Part shown: piece after piece, positions 24,100 through 32,481 of the stretch
Position numbering within the stretch: the stretch's first letter is position 1
Layout of the letters: the number at the start of each line of letters is the position of its first letter
DNA from: Lysinibacillus_B sp050613145
GTDB taxonomy: Bacteria > Bacillota > Bacilli > Bacillales_A > Planococcaceae
Direction: 5' to 3'
Assembly (NCBI RefSeq): GCF_050613145.1
Contig: NZ_CP192507.1
Span: forward strand, 2,604,001-2,668,000
Length of the DNA stretch: 64,000 nt
Translations under genes and position numbers: made by a program
The notes under the pieces: generated by a model
Databases searched by the model: none
The model's input: the letters and a program-made list of their open reading frames with translations, nothing else
Told to the model about the DNA's origin: nothing

Positions 24100-25422
24100 A
24101 TGACATTTTCAGAGAAAGATTTAGTAACTAGTAAGGAAAAGATTTATTTTGCCATTTTATGCGTCGTTAGTGCGCTTGTTTATATTGTGGCAGCAATATC
24201 CATCATCGGTATGATTGTCATCTTGTTCCTATTCCTTTTCTACTGGTTCATACATAATCTAGCAATTGTTAATATTCGAAAAAACGGTGTCAAACTAAAT
24301 GAGCAACAGTTTCCTCATTTTTATGAACAGGCGAAAGACATCGCACAACGCATGAATCTGACACAGGTACCAGATATTTATGTCATGCAATCGGGAGGTA
24401 TTTTAAACGCCTTTGCAACAAAATTCGGCTTAAAAAACATGGTTGTATTATATGCAGATGTTTTTTCATTAATAGATGAACAAGGTCAAGAAGAAGTGCA
24501 CTTTATCTTAGCACATGAATTTGCGCATATAAAACGCAAACATGTAGGACTAGGCTGGCTGTTAATGCCAGGCTTACTCGTGCCGTTTTTAAGCAATGCG
24601 TATTCACGTGCCTGTGAATTTACATGTGACCGCTACGGTGCCTATTACAGTCAGTCCCATGAAGCAGCAAAAAATGCACTAGTAATGCTAGCGATTGGAC
24701 CTCAATTATATAAGCAAGTAGATCAAGTAACATTTATGAAGCAAATCGAAACAGAATCAGGCATGTTTAGCTGGATGGATGAAATGCTGTCCACACATCC
24801 CAATTTACCAAAACGTGTCCATGCTATTAGTGGCTTCTTCCAGGCTGATCAGACACCTGTTATAAAATCTTCTTATAAAGGAGTTATCCTCGGAATCGTT
24901 GGCTTAATTTTGCTCACTATTTTATTCTTCATTGGTATTTGGTGGACGCTTAATACGGTTTCTCGACTAGAAGATGAGCTACTATTAGAAGATAATTTTC
25001 TATTAGAAGATGATAGCATGAGTGAAGATTTTTACTATACGTATGACACAGCAAGTATGAATGATTTAATGCTTGCGGTTGTAGACTCAGATTTCAATGC
25101 TGTCCAACAATATGCAACAGATGAACATGTACTAAACGAAGTAAACGATGAAGGGTATACCGCACTTCATCTTGCCGTAATGGAGAGCAATCACGAAATC
25201 GCTTCTTATCTATTAGAACAAGGGACAGACCCAAATACAATAGACATGTATGAATTCACACCATTAATTGAAGCTGCTTCGTACGGAGATTCGGAAATGG
25301 TAGAACTGCTGTTAACACACGGGGCAGATAAAACAATGCAAGATTCTAGCGGCTATGACGCCTATCAATATGCGATGGATTATGGCTATTTCGATATCGC
25401 ACAATACATTGAAAACTACTAA
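24100..25422 (+). CDS. M48-family membrane metallopeptidase fused to ankyrin repeats
   Basis: The 440-residue protein has two N-terminal membrane segments (about 16-55) and an M48 catalytic domain. The latter has the zinc motif HEFAH at about 139-143 and the distal Glu in the CEFTCDRYG helix. A third membrane segment follows (about 264-285), then a very acidic linker (EDELLLEDNFLLEDDSMSEDF) and about three ankyrin repeats to the C-terminus (EGYTALHLAVMESNHEIASY, YEFTPLIEAASYGDSEMVEL). M48 enzymes such as HtpX degrade misfolded membrane proteins. The ankyrin tail may recruit substrates. ATG 24100 follows GGAGAG; the upstream frame lacks a site. It is followed at once by a dispersed repeat and a strong terminator. 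Confidence 0.85.
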   Translation: MTFSEKDLVTSKEKIYFAILCVVSALVYIVAAISIIGMIVILFLFLFYWFIHNLAIVNIRKNGVKLNEQQFPHFYEQAKDIAQRMNLTQVPDIYVMQSGGILNAFATKFGLKNMVVLYADVFSLIDEQGQEEVHFILAHEFAHIKRKHVGLGWLLMPGLLVPFLSNAYSRACEFTCDRYGAYYSQSHEAAKNALVMLAIGPQLYKQVDQVTFMKQIETESGMFSWMDEMLSTHPNLPKRVHAISGFFQADQTPVIKSSYKGVILGIVGLILLTILFFIGIWWTLNTVSRLEDELLLEDNFLLEDDSMSEDFYYTYDTASMNDLMLAVVDSDFNAVQQYATDEHVLNEVNDEGYTALHLAVMESNHEIASYLLEQGTDPNTIDMYEFTPLIEAASYGDSEMVELLLTHGADKTMQDSSGYDAYQYAMDYGYFDIAQYIENY

Positions 25423-25575
25423 GAAAAGCGCAAGCGCCCTCTCTAGCGCCGATATGCGTTGGAGATAGGCTCACAGTGTACTTGCACACGAAACGAAGAG
25501 ACTTTCGAAACGTCACGAGGGGCTGGAGCTAGACACGCTTTCAATTTGAAAAAGTTTATACTTTCTTATCTTTTC
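25423..25575. repeat. Dispersed intergenic repeat, GAAAAGCGCAAGCG family
   Basis: The repeat begins GAAAAGCGCAAGCG immediately after the protease stop codon and ends CTTTCAATTTGAAAAAGT followed by TTATACTTTCTTAT. The same start and end occur at 32329-32450, again directly after a stop codon, with a different middle. Repeats of this type are widespread in Bacillaceae intergenic DNA; their function is unknown to me. Confidence 0.7.
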
Positions 25576-25576
25576 A

Positions 25577-25619
25577 AAAAAACGGTAGACAAAGCATTAG
25601 CTTTGTCTACCGTTTTTTA
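25577..25619. terminator. Strong bidirectional terminator
   Basis: AAAACGGTAGACAAAGC pairs perfectly over 17 bp with GCTTTGTCTACCGTTTT around ATTA, flanked by A-run and T-run. It lies between the convergent protease gene and thiamine transport operon. Confidence 0.92.
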
Positions 25620-25638
25620 TATTTCTACGAACAAATCT

Positions 25639-26631
25639 TTATAAATTCACAAATGCTTCTGATGCATCCAGATTTACCTTAATCACACCAGATTCATATA
25701 GCCAATTCGCTGTTTTATCCCATGCCTCTTGCTCCTGGTGGCCAAACTTCACACCCTCATCCTCCATTAATGGTAAAAGGATGTTTAAGCTTTCTTTTTC
25801 AACATCCATATCTAATGGGAAGCTCTCATTTTCATGGTTAAACAGTACCTCTAGCCCTGCAGCTGGATCTTTCTTCACATCCTCATGACCTTTTGTCACA
25901 GCTTGCCAAAATTTCGTGATTTGCTCTTTTTTCTTTTCGAATGTTTCCTCACCTGCTACAACTACTAACTCATAGCTATTTGGAACACCATAGTCATCTA
26001 ATTTTAGTAAATCGATGTTGTAACCTTCTTTTTCAAGTAATACCATTTCATGATTAATATACGCTCCGACAACAGCATCCACTTGATTCGTTGCTAATGA
26101 TGGCATTAAGTCCCAACCAACATCTGTCATTTTTACTTGTTGTGCATCACCACCATCATTGGCAACCATTGAAGCGACAATTGCTTCACTTACTGTTGTT
26201 GATGGATAGCCTACTCTTTTTCCTTCTAAATCCTTCGGCGATTGGATACCACTTTCTTCTTTGTACATAATGGCATCTAGTGAATGTCTTACTAGTGCTG
26301 CAACTGATACAACAGGTATATCCTCAGCACGTGAAACTAATAGTTGTGATTGATAGCTAATTGCTAAATCTACTTTCCCTGTAGCCGCTAGCTTTAAAGG
26401 ATCATTTGTATCAGCTGGCATTTTAATTTCCACATCTAGACCTGCATCTTCGAAATAGCCTTTTTCTTTCGCAACATAAATCGCGGAATGAACGGCATTT
26501 GGATACCAATCTAACATAATACTAATCTCTTCTAAATCCTTTGTTCCTTGTTCACTGTCCTTATCGGAACAGCCTGCCATAATCATGGCAAAACTTGCTA
26601 GTAATAGTGTCCATACATAAAGTTTCTTCAT
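25639..26631 (-). CDS. thiY: ThiY-like pyrimidine-precursor-binding lipoprotein
   Basis: The 330-residue protein has a lipoprotein signal ending ASFAMIMAGCSD (Cys at the lipobox). An NMT1/THI5-like periplasmic-binding fold follows: ISIMLDWYPNAVHSAIYVAKEKGYFEDAGL, PKDLEGKRVGYPSTTVSE and later VPNSYELVVVAGEE. ThiY proteins bind the thiamine breakdown product N-formyl-aminomethylpyrimidine for salvage. It is the last gene of tenA-thiZ-thiX-thiY, with 17 nt to thiX and a terminator directly downstream. Expression should fall when TPP is abundant, through the two riboswitches before tenA. Confidence 0.88.
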   Translation of the reverse strand: MKKLYVWTLLLASFAMIMAGCSDKDSEQGTKDLEEISIMLDWYPNAVHSAIYVAKEKGYFEDAGLDVEIKMPADTNDPLKLAATGKVDLAISYQSQLLVSRAEDIPVVSVAALVRHSLDAIMYKEESGIQSPKDLEGKRVGYPSTTVSEAIVASMVANDGGDAQQVKMTDVGWDLMPSLATNQVDAVVGAYINHEMVLLEKEGYNIDLLKLDDYGVPNSYELVVVAGEETFEKKKEQITKFWQAVTKGHEDVKKDPAAGLEVLFNHENESFPLDMDVEKESLNILLPLMEDEGVKFGHQEQEAWDKTANWLYESGVIKVNLDASEAFVNL

Positions 26632-26648
26632 ATTTAATTATACTCCTT

Positions 26649-27413
26649 CTACTTGTTTTTCCATCGTAATACACGTTGTTCAATTATAGCAACAATCGCA
26701 AATAGCACGATTCCTAATACAGTTAAAATGGCGATGGCTGCAAATACACCTTCTGCATTTAAATTACCTGACATTCGTCTACTATAATAGCCCAGCCCTT
26801 CACTCGCTCCGAGCCACTCTCCAATTGTTGCACCGACTAAAGCGTAAACAATCGCTAGCTTTAATGCTGAAAAGAATGACGGTAGCGCCATTGGAATTTG
26901 TAGTTTACAAAAAATATGCCAACGAGTGGCGCCCATTGACCGGAATAAGTCTACATACTCCCGATCTGTTGCCTTCAAGCCATCGTAAGTGCCCACTACT
27001 ATAGGGAAAAATGAAATCAAAATCGTAACCGCGACCTTACTCCAAATCTCATAACCAAACCACAAAATAAAGATGGGCGATAACGCAATGATCGGAATCA
27101 TTTGCGAGATGAGAACAGCTGGATAAAGCATTTTTTCGATCGTTTTGGAATAAAACATACTGACTGCTAGTAAAACACCGCCCACTACTGCAATGACAAA
27201 TCCAATCGTAAATTCTAATAATGTAACCGGAAGATGCTCTAAAAAGAGCGGCTGCCAATTCTCAATAATGAGCATTAATACACCAGTTGGCGCTGGAATA
27301 ATAAACGCCGGAACCATTTCAGCACGTACCGCCCACTCAACAGCTAGTAAAATTGTGCAGCTAAACACAAGAAATAAATAATACGTTTTAAACCAATTTT
27401 TAATAGTGTTCAT
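26649..27413 (-). CDS. thiX: ThiX-like ABC permease of the thiamine-precursor importer
   Basis: The 254-residue BPD_transp_1 permease has about six membrane helices. The ATPase-contacting EAA loop is GTYDGLKATDREYVDLFRSMGATRWHIFCKLQIPMALPSFFSALKL, with the conserved Gly in SMGATR. It partners ThiZ and ThiY. I prefer ATG 27413 to the TTG two codons upstream. Either way the start overlaps the thiZ end by more than ten bases, indicating coupled translation. Confidence 0.88.
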   Translation of the reverse strand: MNTIKNWFKTYYLFLVFSCTILLAVEWAVRAEMVPAFIIPAPTGVLMLIIENWQPLFLEHLPVTLLEFTIGFVIAVVGGVLLAVSMFYSKTIEKMLYPAVLISQMIPIIALSPIFILWFGYEIWSKVAVTILISFFPIVVGTYDGLKATDREYVDLFRSMGATRWHIFCKLQIPMALPSFFSALKLAIVYALVGATIGEWLGASEGLGYYSRRMSGNLNAEGVFAAIAILTVLGIVLFAIVAIIEQRVLRWKNK

Positions 27414-28131
27414 GAGCAATCTTTCTCTCTACGTTTTTTCTTAAAGTCACAAATTCCATCTCATGTAACATATCTGGTTGACGTGGGCGTTTTAACGGGA
27501 CAGGAATCTCTTCAACCGTTTTGTCTGCATGTAGTAATAAAATGCGATCACTTAAATAGCATGCCTCGTCCAAATCATGGGTAATAAATAATACCGTTTT
27601 ATTAAGCTCCTGCCAAATGGACAGTAACCACGCTTGCATATCCTTTTTCGTAAAAGCATCCAACGCACCAAAAGGCTCATCCAGTAACAGCACGTCCTCC
27701 CCTATTAACAGCGCCCGTAAAAAGGCTACTCTTTGCCTCATCCCACCAGATAATTGCTGGGGAAGCGCATTTTCATATGCCAATAGGCCCGCACGTTCCA
27801 GCCATTGTCTTGCCTCTTCCTTCGTATAGCTTTGGTCTTTTTTCACTTCTGATGGCAGCATCATATTGTCCAAAACTGTTCGCCATGGTAGCAATAAATC
27901 ACGCTGTGGCATATAGCCAACATCGCCAAGCTTGATGGGACGTCCATGAATAGTAATTTCTCCTTCATCCGGCTGCAAAAGACCTGTAATTAATTTCAAA
28001 ATGGTGCTCTTTCCCGTACCACTTTTTCCTATTAATGAAACGAACTCGCCCGATTTAATTTCTAAATGAAGATTAGAAATCACTGTCTGTTTCTCATAGG
28101 AATACGATACATTTTTCAATCTGAGTGTCAT
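27400..28131 (-). CDS. thiZ: ThiZ-like ABC ATP-binding protein
   Basis: The 243-residue ATPase is of the nitrate/taurine/HMP subfamily. Walker A is GKSGTGKST, the Q-loop is YMPQRDLLLPWRTVLDNM, the signature is LSGGMRQRVAFLRAL, Walker B is VLLLDEPFGALD and the H-loop is FITHDLDEACYLSDR. It energises ThiX/ThiY import of the formylated pyrimidine. It follows tenA after 104 nt with no visible terminator, so it is probably on the same transcript. Confidence 0.9.
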   Translation of the reverse strand: MTLRLKNVSYSYEKQTVISNLHLEIKSGEFVSLIGKSGTGKSTILKLITGLLQPDEGEITIHGRPIKLGDVGYMPQRDLLLPWRTVLDNMMLPSEVKKDQSYTKEEARQWLERAGLLAYENALPQQLSGGMRQRVAFLRALLIGEDVLLLDEPFGALDAFTKKDMQAWLLSIWQELNKTVLFITHDLDEACYLSDRILLLHADKTVEEIPVPLKRPRQPDMLHEMEFVTLRKNVERKIAHEHY

Positions 28132-28235
28132 ATTTGTCCTACCAACTCCACAAAATCAATTCTGCCTCGGCGTAATTGTATCCGTCAAAGGCTTTCCCTT
28201 CTTTTAGCTTGTGTTTGAACACTTGCTAAAAGAAG

Positions 28236-28910
28236 TTAAATTGGCCAATCACGTTTGAAATAGTTCATATCCCAAAATAAATATTCATACTTCGATGTAA
28301 TTTGGAAATGCTTTTCAAGTACAGCTAGCTCTCGTTCTGGCTTTCCATCAGCAAGCTCGTCCATTAAATCGATTAACCATTTCGTTCCTTGTGCAAATTC
28401 CTCGGAGTCATACGTTTCAATCCATTTCGCATAACGGTTAGATGCTAATTGATCCCCGTATTGCTTTCTTAATAATTTACCAATTTCCCAATAATCCCAT
28501 GCACAAGGAAGAAGACTCGCCACAACCTCTGCCAGACTACCATTTTGAGCAACATTTAACATATAATTCGTATAAGCCAAGTTATCTGGTGTTGGCTTAG
28601 TCTGCTCAAGCTCTTCTCGTGTAATACCAAATTCAGCCGCAAATTGACGATGCAGCTCCATTTCAAAATGGAGTGTATCATGCAAAACTTTTGAAAATTT
28701 GTTCATCATATCTAAATTATGTGCTTTCGTTACACCTACTGCAAATAGCTTCGCATAATCAATTAAATACACATAATCCTGCTTCATATACTGAATGAAT
28801 TTTTCCTCAGCTAATGTACCTTGTCCTAGCTCCTGTACAAATGGGTGCTGATGGTTCTTCTCCCAAATGGGTTGTACATTTTTATAAAGCCTATTTGTAA
28901 ACTTCGTCAT
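28236..28910 (-). CDS. tenA: TenA aminopyrimidine aminohydrolase (thiaminase II)
   Basis: The 224-residue all-helical protein has the TenA-C-class catalytic Cys in SLLPCAWDYWEIG (Cys136), an acidic pocket (MKQDYVYLIDYAKLF, HFEMELH) and the conserved WIETYDSEEF near residue 165. It hydrolyses 4-amino-5-aminomethyl-2-methylpyrimidine to HMP, salvaging thiamine degradation products imported by ThiXYZ. ATG 28910 follows AGGAGG. It is the first gene after two tandem TPP riboswitch-terminator units, so it is repressed by thiamine pyrophosphate. Confidence 0.93.
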   Translation of the reverse strand: MTKFTNRLYKNVQPIWEKNHQHPFVQELGQGTLAEEKFIQYMKQDYVYLIDYAKLFAVGVTKAHNLDMMNKFSKVLHDTLHFEMELHRQFAAEFGITREELEQTKPTPDNLAYTNYMLNVAQNGSLAEVVASLLPCAWDYWEIGKLLRKQYGDQLASNRYAKWIETYDSEEFAQGTKWLIDLMDELADGKPERELAVLEKHFQITSKYEYLFWDMNYFKRDWPI

Positions 28911-29007
28911 TTTAATTCCTCCTAAGCTTAATACTATTAGAAAGACACATCTCGCTCAAAATAGGGAGAGGTGATGTCGCATCTTTACGGATATTTCGCT
29001 GTCCACT

Positions 29008-29037
29008 AAAAAACCGCTTCCCATATGGAAAGCGGTT
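29008..29037 (-). terminator. Expression-platform terminator of the tenA-proximal TPP riboswitch
   Basis: On the minus strand AACCGCTTTCC pairs with GGGAAGCGGTT around ATAT and is followed by TTTTTT. It lies between the proximal aptamer and tenA, as expected for an attenuator formed in high TPP. Confidence 0.85.
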
Positions 29038-29061
29038 ATAAAAAGCATAAAGCTCTTTATT

Positions 29062-29141
29062 ACCTACTTTCCTACGCTAGCATGAACTAGATCAGGTGCA
29101 AAGGGTACAATCTCAGCCAATACGGCGCCCCTAGTAGTGTG
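29062..29141 (-). promoter_or_regulatory. TPP riboswitch (THI element), tenA-proximal copy
   Basis: On the minus strand the conserved THI-box pieces appear in order: ACTAGGGG, GGCTGAGATTGTACCC, TTTGCACCTGATCTAGTT, then ATGCTAGCGTAGGAAAGT. CTGAGA and the ACCTGAT...GCTAGCGTAGGAA half are diagnostic of the TPP-binding aptamer. A terminator follows within 30 nt. Confidence 0.95.
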
Positions 29142-29156
29142 TTATTCATATAAAGT

Positions 29157-29189
29157 TAAAAACCCCACTCACAAAGCGATGAGTGGGGA
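29157..29189 (-). terminator. Expression-platform terminator of the distal TPP riboswitch
   Basis: On the minus strand CCCCACTC pairs with GAGTGGGG around a 10-nt loop and is followed by TTTTTAAC. It separates the two aptamers, so each has its own terminator. Confidence 0.88.
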
Positions 29190-29213
29190 GAATAAGTCCT
29201 TCTTATCCTACGA

Positions 29214-29311
29214 CAACCACTTTCCTACGCTAGCGTGAACTAGTACAGGTTCAAAGGGTTTAGAACAATTGTTCAATCTCAGCCTTCAAGTAAGACTCCC
29301 CTAGTGTGTTC
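29214..29311 (-). promoter_or_regulatory. TPP riboswitch (THI element), distal copy
   Basis: The second complete THI element on the minus strand has ACTAGGGG, GGCTGAGATTG, an extended stem containing AACAATTGTT, then CCCTTTGAACCTGTACTAG and ACGCTAGCGTAGGAAAGT. Relative to the proximal copy it has ACCTGTA in place of ACCTGAT and a longer optional stem, so ligand affinity may differ. Confidence 0.93.
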
Positions 29312-29686
29312 TAATTACTATTTATAACAATAACATGAATTCACTAAAAGGCAAGACAAGATTTTTTTGACAATGCTTTCCGCGGACTTGGCGTCAGTCC
29401 ATAACTATAAACTTAAACGTCATATCATCGCCTCTGCCCTTCTCCAAAAGTGCATACTTCTGCACGTTCTAAAAACGAAGTCCCCTTATGTTGAAGTACA
29501 CCCTTCCCCCACTTTCAATCATTGCTTCCCAACAAAAACTAATCAATTTATGTACTTTAACATTTATTCTCTCGACCAGTCACTATACAATAAATACCAC
29601 ATACAGTGCTTTTTCAACCACTTACATTTAGTTTGCGAAAAGAGCGTTTACCACCTGCTACACTAGAGACAGAAAGGAGCTTTTCA
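29312..29686. other. Divergent promoter region between the TPP leader and a LytTR operon
   Basis: This AT-rich region should hold the promoter for the riboswitch leader (a TATAAA box lies about 15 nt before the distal aptamer on the minus strand) and the LytTR operon promoter. A 99-codon plus-strand frame here has no ribosome site and no family signature, so I do not annotate it. I could not pick out a clear pair of LytTR boxes. Confidence 0.45.
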
Positions 29687-30139
29687 ATGAAAGTCCAACT
29701 AACAGTTCATGAACAATATAAGGAAATTGAGGTGCATGTGTTTACGGATGCTTATACAAATGAAGTCGAACAGCTCATGAAAACACTAAAATCCCCAAAA
29801 ACTTCTATGGTCGACGGCTATAATGCAACAGAAATTCGCATGTTGAAATTAGATGATATTTTCACAATTTATGTGGAGGATGCGAAAGTGTATTTTCAAA
29901 CAGCGGAAGAGGAATTTGAATCAAAGCGTAAATTATATGAGCTTGAAGCATTACTTGAATCGAGCTTTGTCAAAGTCAATAAATCCACACTCGTGAATTT
30001 ATCGAAAATTGTATCTATTCAAATAGGCATCGTATCTACCCCGCAGCTCGTACTAGACAACGAAACAACGATACATATTAGTCGAAAGTACTTTAAGCTA
30101 CTAAAAGAAAAATTAATGATGGGGAGAGAAAACGGATGA
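29687..30139 (+). CDS. LytTR-domain DNA-binding regulator
   Basis: The product has about 150 residues. The C-terminal two thirds is a LytTR domain (about 45-145) with LKLDDIFTIYVEDAKVYFQT, RKLYELEALLESSFVKVNKSTLVNLSKIVSI and ISRKYFKLLKEKL. There is no receiver domain. The start is ATG 29687 after AAAGGAG, since the longer frame from 29606 has no site. Stand-alone LytTR proteins followed by DUF3021 and an ABC exporter form a known conserved unit in Firmicutes in which the regulator controls its own operon. Its stop overlaps the next start (ATGA). Confidence 0.87.
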   Translation: MKVQLTVHEQYKEIEVHVFTDAYTNEVEQLMKTLKSPKTSMVDGYNATEIRMLKLDDIFTIYVEDAKVYFQTAEEEFESKRKLYELEALLESSFVKVNKSTLVNLSKIVSIQIGIVSTPQLVLDNETTIHISRKYFKLLKEKLMMGRENG

Positions 30140-30573
30140 CATACTTGAGAAGCTGCTTATTAGGTGTATTAATCTCACTAAGTACATCTTATATTATTTT
30201 AACGTTAAGTATCTTTACTGAAAATCGTTCTATTTCCGGTGACGAGCTACTCCATCAGTTACTCATTGCCATTGTCATGGGGATTATCATCGGTCTTGCC
30301 ACTACGATTTATGTATCGGACAAACTCTCTTTTACTGTTGCGACAATTATTCATTTTACGATCGTTACATTAGTCGTCATGTCCGCAGGGATCGTTGGTC
30401 AATGGTTTGATCTCAATGAACCAAGCTCCATCATGAAAGTATTTATAAATGAAGTCATTGCCTACCTCATTATTTGGGGCATTATTTATATTTTAATGAA
30501 ACGAGAAGTAGAACAATTAAATACATTAATTCAAGAAAGAAGGCGAGCGGATGAACAGTATAGAAGTAAATAA
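30136..30573 (+). CDS. DUF3021-family four-helix membrane protein
   Basis: The 145-residue protein has four membrane helices (about 5-27, 43-62, 70-93, 108-129) and a charged C-terminal tail (MKREVEQLNTLIQERRRAD). DUF3021 proteins are consistently encoded next to a LytTR regulator and by analogy with other systems may restrain it at the membrane; that is inference. It overlaps the regulator by four bases and the ATPase gene by 23. Confidence 0.82.
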   Translation: MTYLRSCLLGVLISLSTSYIILTLSIFTENRSISGDELLHQLLIAIVMGIIIGLATTIYVSDKLSFTVATIIHFTIVTLVVMSAGIVGQWFDLNEPSSIMKVFINEVIAYLIIWGIIYILMKREVEQLNTLIQERRRADEQYRSK

Positions 30574-31459
30574 TTTGCGCAAAAAATATGGCAACCACGA
30601 AGCCGTAAAAGGCATATCATTTTCTGTCAAAAAAGGGGCGTTGTTTGCATTTTTAGGCACAAATGGCGCAGGCAAATCAACGACAATTGAAATATTATGC
30701 ACGCTTACTCAAAAGACAGCTGGTGAAGTGACAATCGCAGGACATTCTCTAACAAATCGTGATGCGATTCGCAAAGAGATCGGGGTTGTATTTCAACAAA
30801 GTATTTTAGATAGTCAACTATCAGTTTATGAAAATATTATGCACAGGGGGAACATGTACAATTTAACAAAAACTACCTTACAAGAAAACTATGCTTTCGT
30901 ATCGCACTATTTACAATTAGCAGATATCGAACATAAAAAGTATGGTCGTTTGTCAGGTGGTCAAAAGCGCCGCGCAGATATTGCCCGTGCCCTCATCCAT
31001 AAACCGAGCATTTTATTTCTGGACGAACCAACAACTGGACTTGATCCCAAAACACGTATTTTCGTTTGGGAAGCGATTAAAAAGCTGCAACAAGAAACCG
31101 ATATGACGATTTTTTTAACGACACATTATATGGAGGAAGCAGCGGTAGCAGATGATATCGTTATCATTAAGCAAGGGGAAATTGTCGCACAAGGTACGCC
31201 ACATGCGTTAAAAGATCAGTATGCATTCGACCAAATGACATTACTATTTAAAGATCAAACGGCAGGCGAACAATATTTGCAAAACCAAAACCTCGCGTTC
31301 CATGAAAAAAACAGCGTGTATTATGTACGTGTTCGTTCCACAATGGATGCCCTGCATATTTTAAAGGAACTAGAAGAAAACTTAGCGTCATTTGAAGTCA
31401 TCAAAGGTTCCTTAGACGATGTATTTATTCACATTAATGAAGAAGGAGTTGCGATATGA
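30551..31459 (+). CDS. ABC exporter ATP-binding protein (LytTR operon)
   Basis: The 302-residue DrrA/CcmA-like ATPase has Walker A GTNGAGKST, signature LSGGQKRRADIARAL, Walker B ILFLDEPTTGLD and H-loop FLTTHYMEEAAVADD. It has a C-terminal extension of about 80 residues of the kind seen in antibiotic or lipid exporters. It pairs with the following ABC-2 permease, whose start overlaps its stop by four bases. The substrate is unknown; drug or lantibiotic efflux is typical. Confidence 0.9.
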   Translation: MNSIEVNNLRKKYGNHEAVKGISFSVKKGALFAFLGTNGAGKSTTIEILCTLTQKTAGEVTIAGHSLTNRDAIRKEIGVVFQQSILDSQLSVYENIMHRGNMYNLTKTTLQENYAFVSHYLQLADIEHKKYGRLSGGQKRRADIARALIHKPSILFLDEPTTGLDPKTRIFVWEAIKKLQQETDMTIFLTTHYMEEAAVADDIVIIKQGEIVAQGTPHALKDQYAFDQMTLLFKDQTAGEQYLQNQNLAFHEKNSVYYVRVRSTMDALHILKELEENLASFEVIKGSLDDVFIHINEEGVAI

Positions 31460-32328
31460 GTGCTATATTTAATCTAATCAACCGCCACAATAAAGTATAT
31501 CGCCGCGATAAACTGCTTGTTTTATTTTCTTTTTTATCTGTATTAATTGTGATTACTTTATATGCCGTGTTTCTACAAAAATTACAAGTGGATGCCATTG
31601 AAGAAATCGTCCCCGCTTCTTCTGAGATTACAACACTTGTCAATGAATGGATGATAGCTGGACTTTTATCCATCGTGACCGTTACAACAACCCTTGCGGC
31701 ATTCGGCATCTACATTCGAGATTTAGAAACAAAGGGATTGGCTGATTTCTTGACCGCCCCTACTTCTCGCGCAGCGTTGCAATTAAGCTATGTTGCAAAT
31801 ACTTGGATGATCGGGTTTATTTTATCCGTTATAGCATTTATTTTATGTGAACTGTTTATTGTTGCAACAGGTGGTCATATCGTGGATGCTGTAACATTTA
31901 TTGAAATCATCGGCATCATCGCATTATCCGTATCCCTTAGTAGCATGTTTAACTTATTTTTCACATTACTCGTTTCTACACAAACCGCTTTTTCAACACT
32001 GAACACGATTATCGGAACAGCAATCGGCTTCCTATGCGGCGTATATGTACCGATGGGATCATTACCAAATGCGGTACAAAACGTCATCATGTTGTTTCCG
32101 ATTAGCCATTCAACCGTATTATTCCGGGAAAAATTAATGGTCGATTCGTTAGATAACGTATTTTCAGGTACTCCAGAAGCACTGGCACAATATAAAAAGA
32201 ATTTCGGTGTGGTATATGAATGGAACAATACTCTTTTATCAACAAGTGTGAGCTATATCGTGATTATCGGTTCGACCATTGCACTAGCAACAATCTCCCT
32301 TCTGATCTTTAAACTAAAAAATAAATAA
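31456..32328 (+). CDS. ABC-2 type permease (LytTR operon)
   Basis: The 290-residue permease has six membrane helices. It has the ABC-2 signature region near IGTAIGFLCGVYVPMGSLPNAVQNVIMLFPISHSTVLFRE. Helix 1 lies at about 22-42 and the last at about 262-285. It is the final gene of the LytTR-DUF3021-ATPase-permease operon. A dispersed repeat starts at the base after its stop codon. Confidence 0.88.
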   Translation: MSAIFNLINRHNKVYRRDKLLVLFSFLSVLIVITLYAVFLQKLQVDAIEEIVPASSEITTLVNEWMIAGLLSIVTVTTTLAAFGIYIRDLETKGLADFLTAPTSRAALQLSYVANTWMIGFILSVIAFILCELFIVATGGHIVDAVTFIEIIGIIALSVSLSSMFNLFFTLLVSTQTAFSTLNTIIGTAIGFLCGVYVPMGSLPNAVQNVIMLFPISHSTVLFREKLMVDSLDNVFSGTPEALAQYKKNFGVVYEWNNTLLSTSVSYIVIIGSTIALATISLLIFKLKNK

Positions 32329-32450
32329 GAAAAGCACAAGCGACCTCGAGCGGTGTGCTCCTGCCGCTTACGCTTTCGTCGCAAAATAAATTTTGGCGCG
32401 AATGCCTAAGTACCCTTTCAATTAGAAAAAGTTTATACTTTCTTATTTTT
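32329..32450. repeat. Dispersed intergenic repeat, GAAAAGCRCAAGCG family, second copy
   Basis: The repeat starts GAAAAGCACAAGCG directly after a stop codon and ends CTTTCAATTAGAAAAAGT then TTATACTTTCTTAT, like the copy at 25423. The interior differs (CTGCCGCTTACGCTTTCG). Confidence 0.65.
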
Positions 32451-32481
32451 GAACAAAGGTGCCCCGTACTTCAGCATTAAC

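Noticed and set aside
29367..29666. 99-codon plus-strand frame in the riboswitch/LytTR intergenic region
   Set aside because: No ribosome site, no recognisable motif, and it covers the region needed for two divergent promoters.
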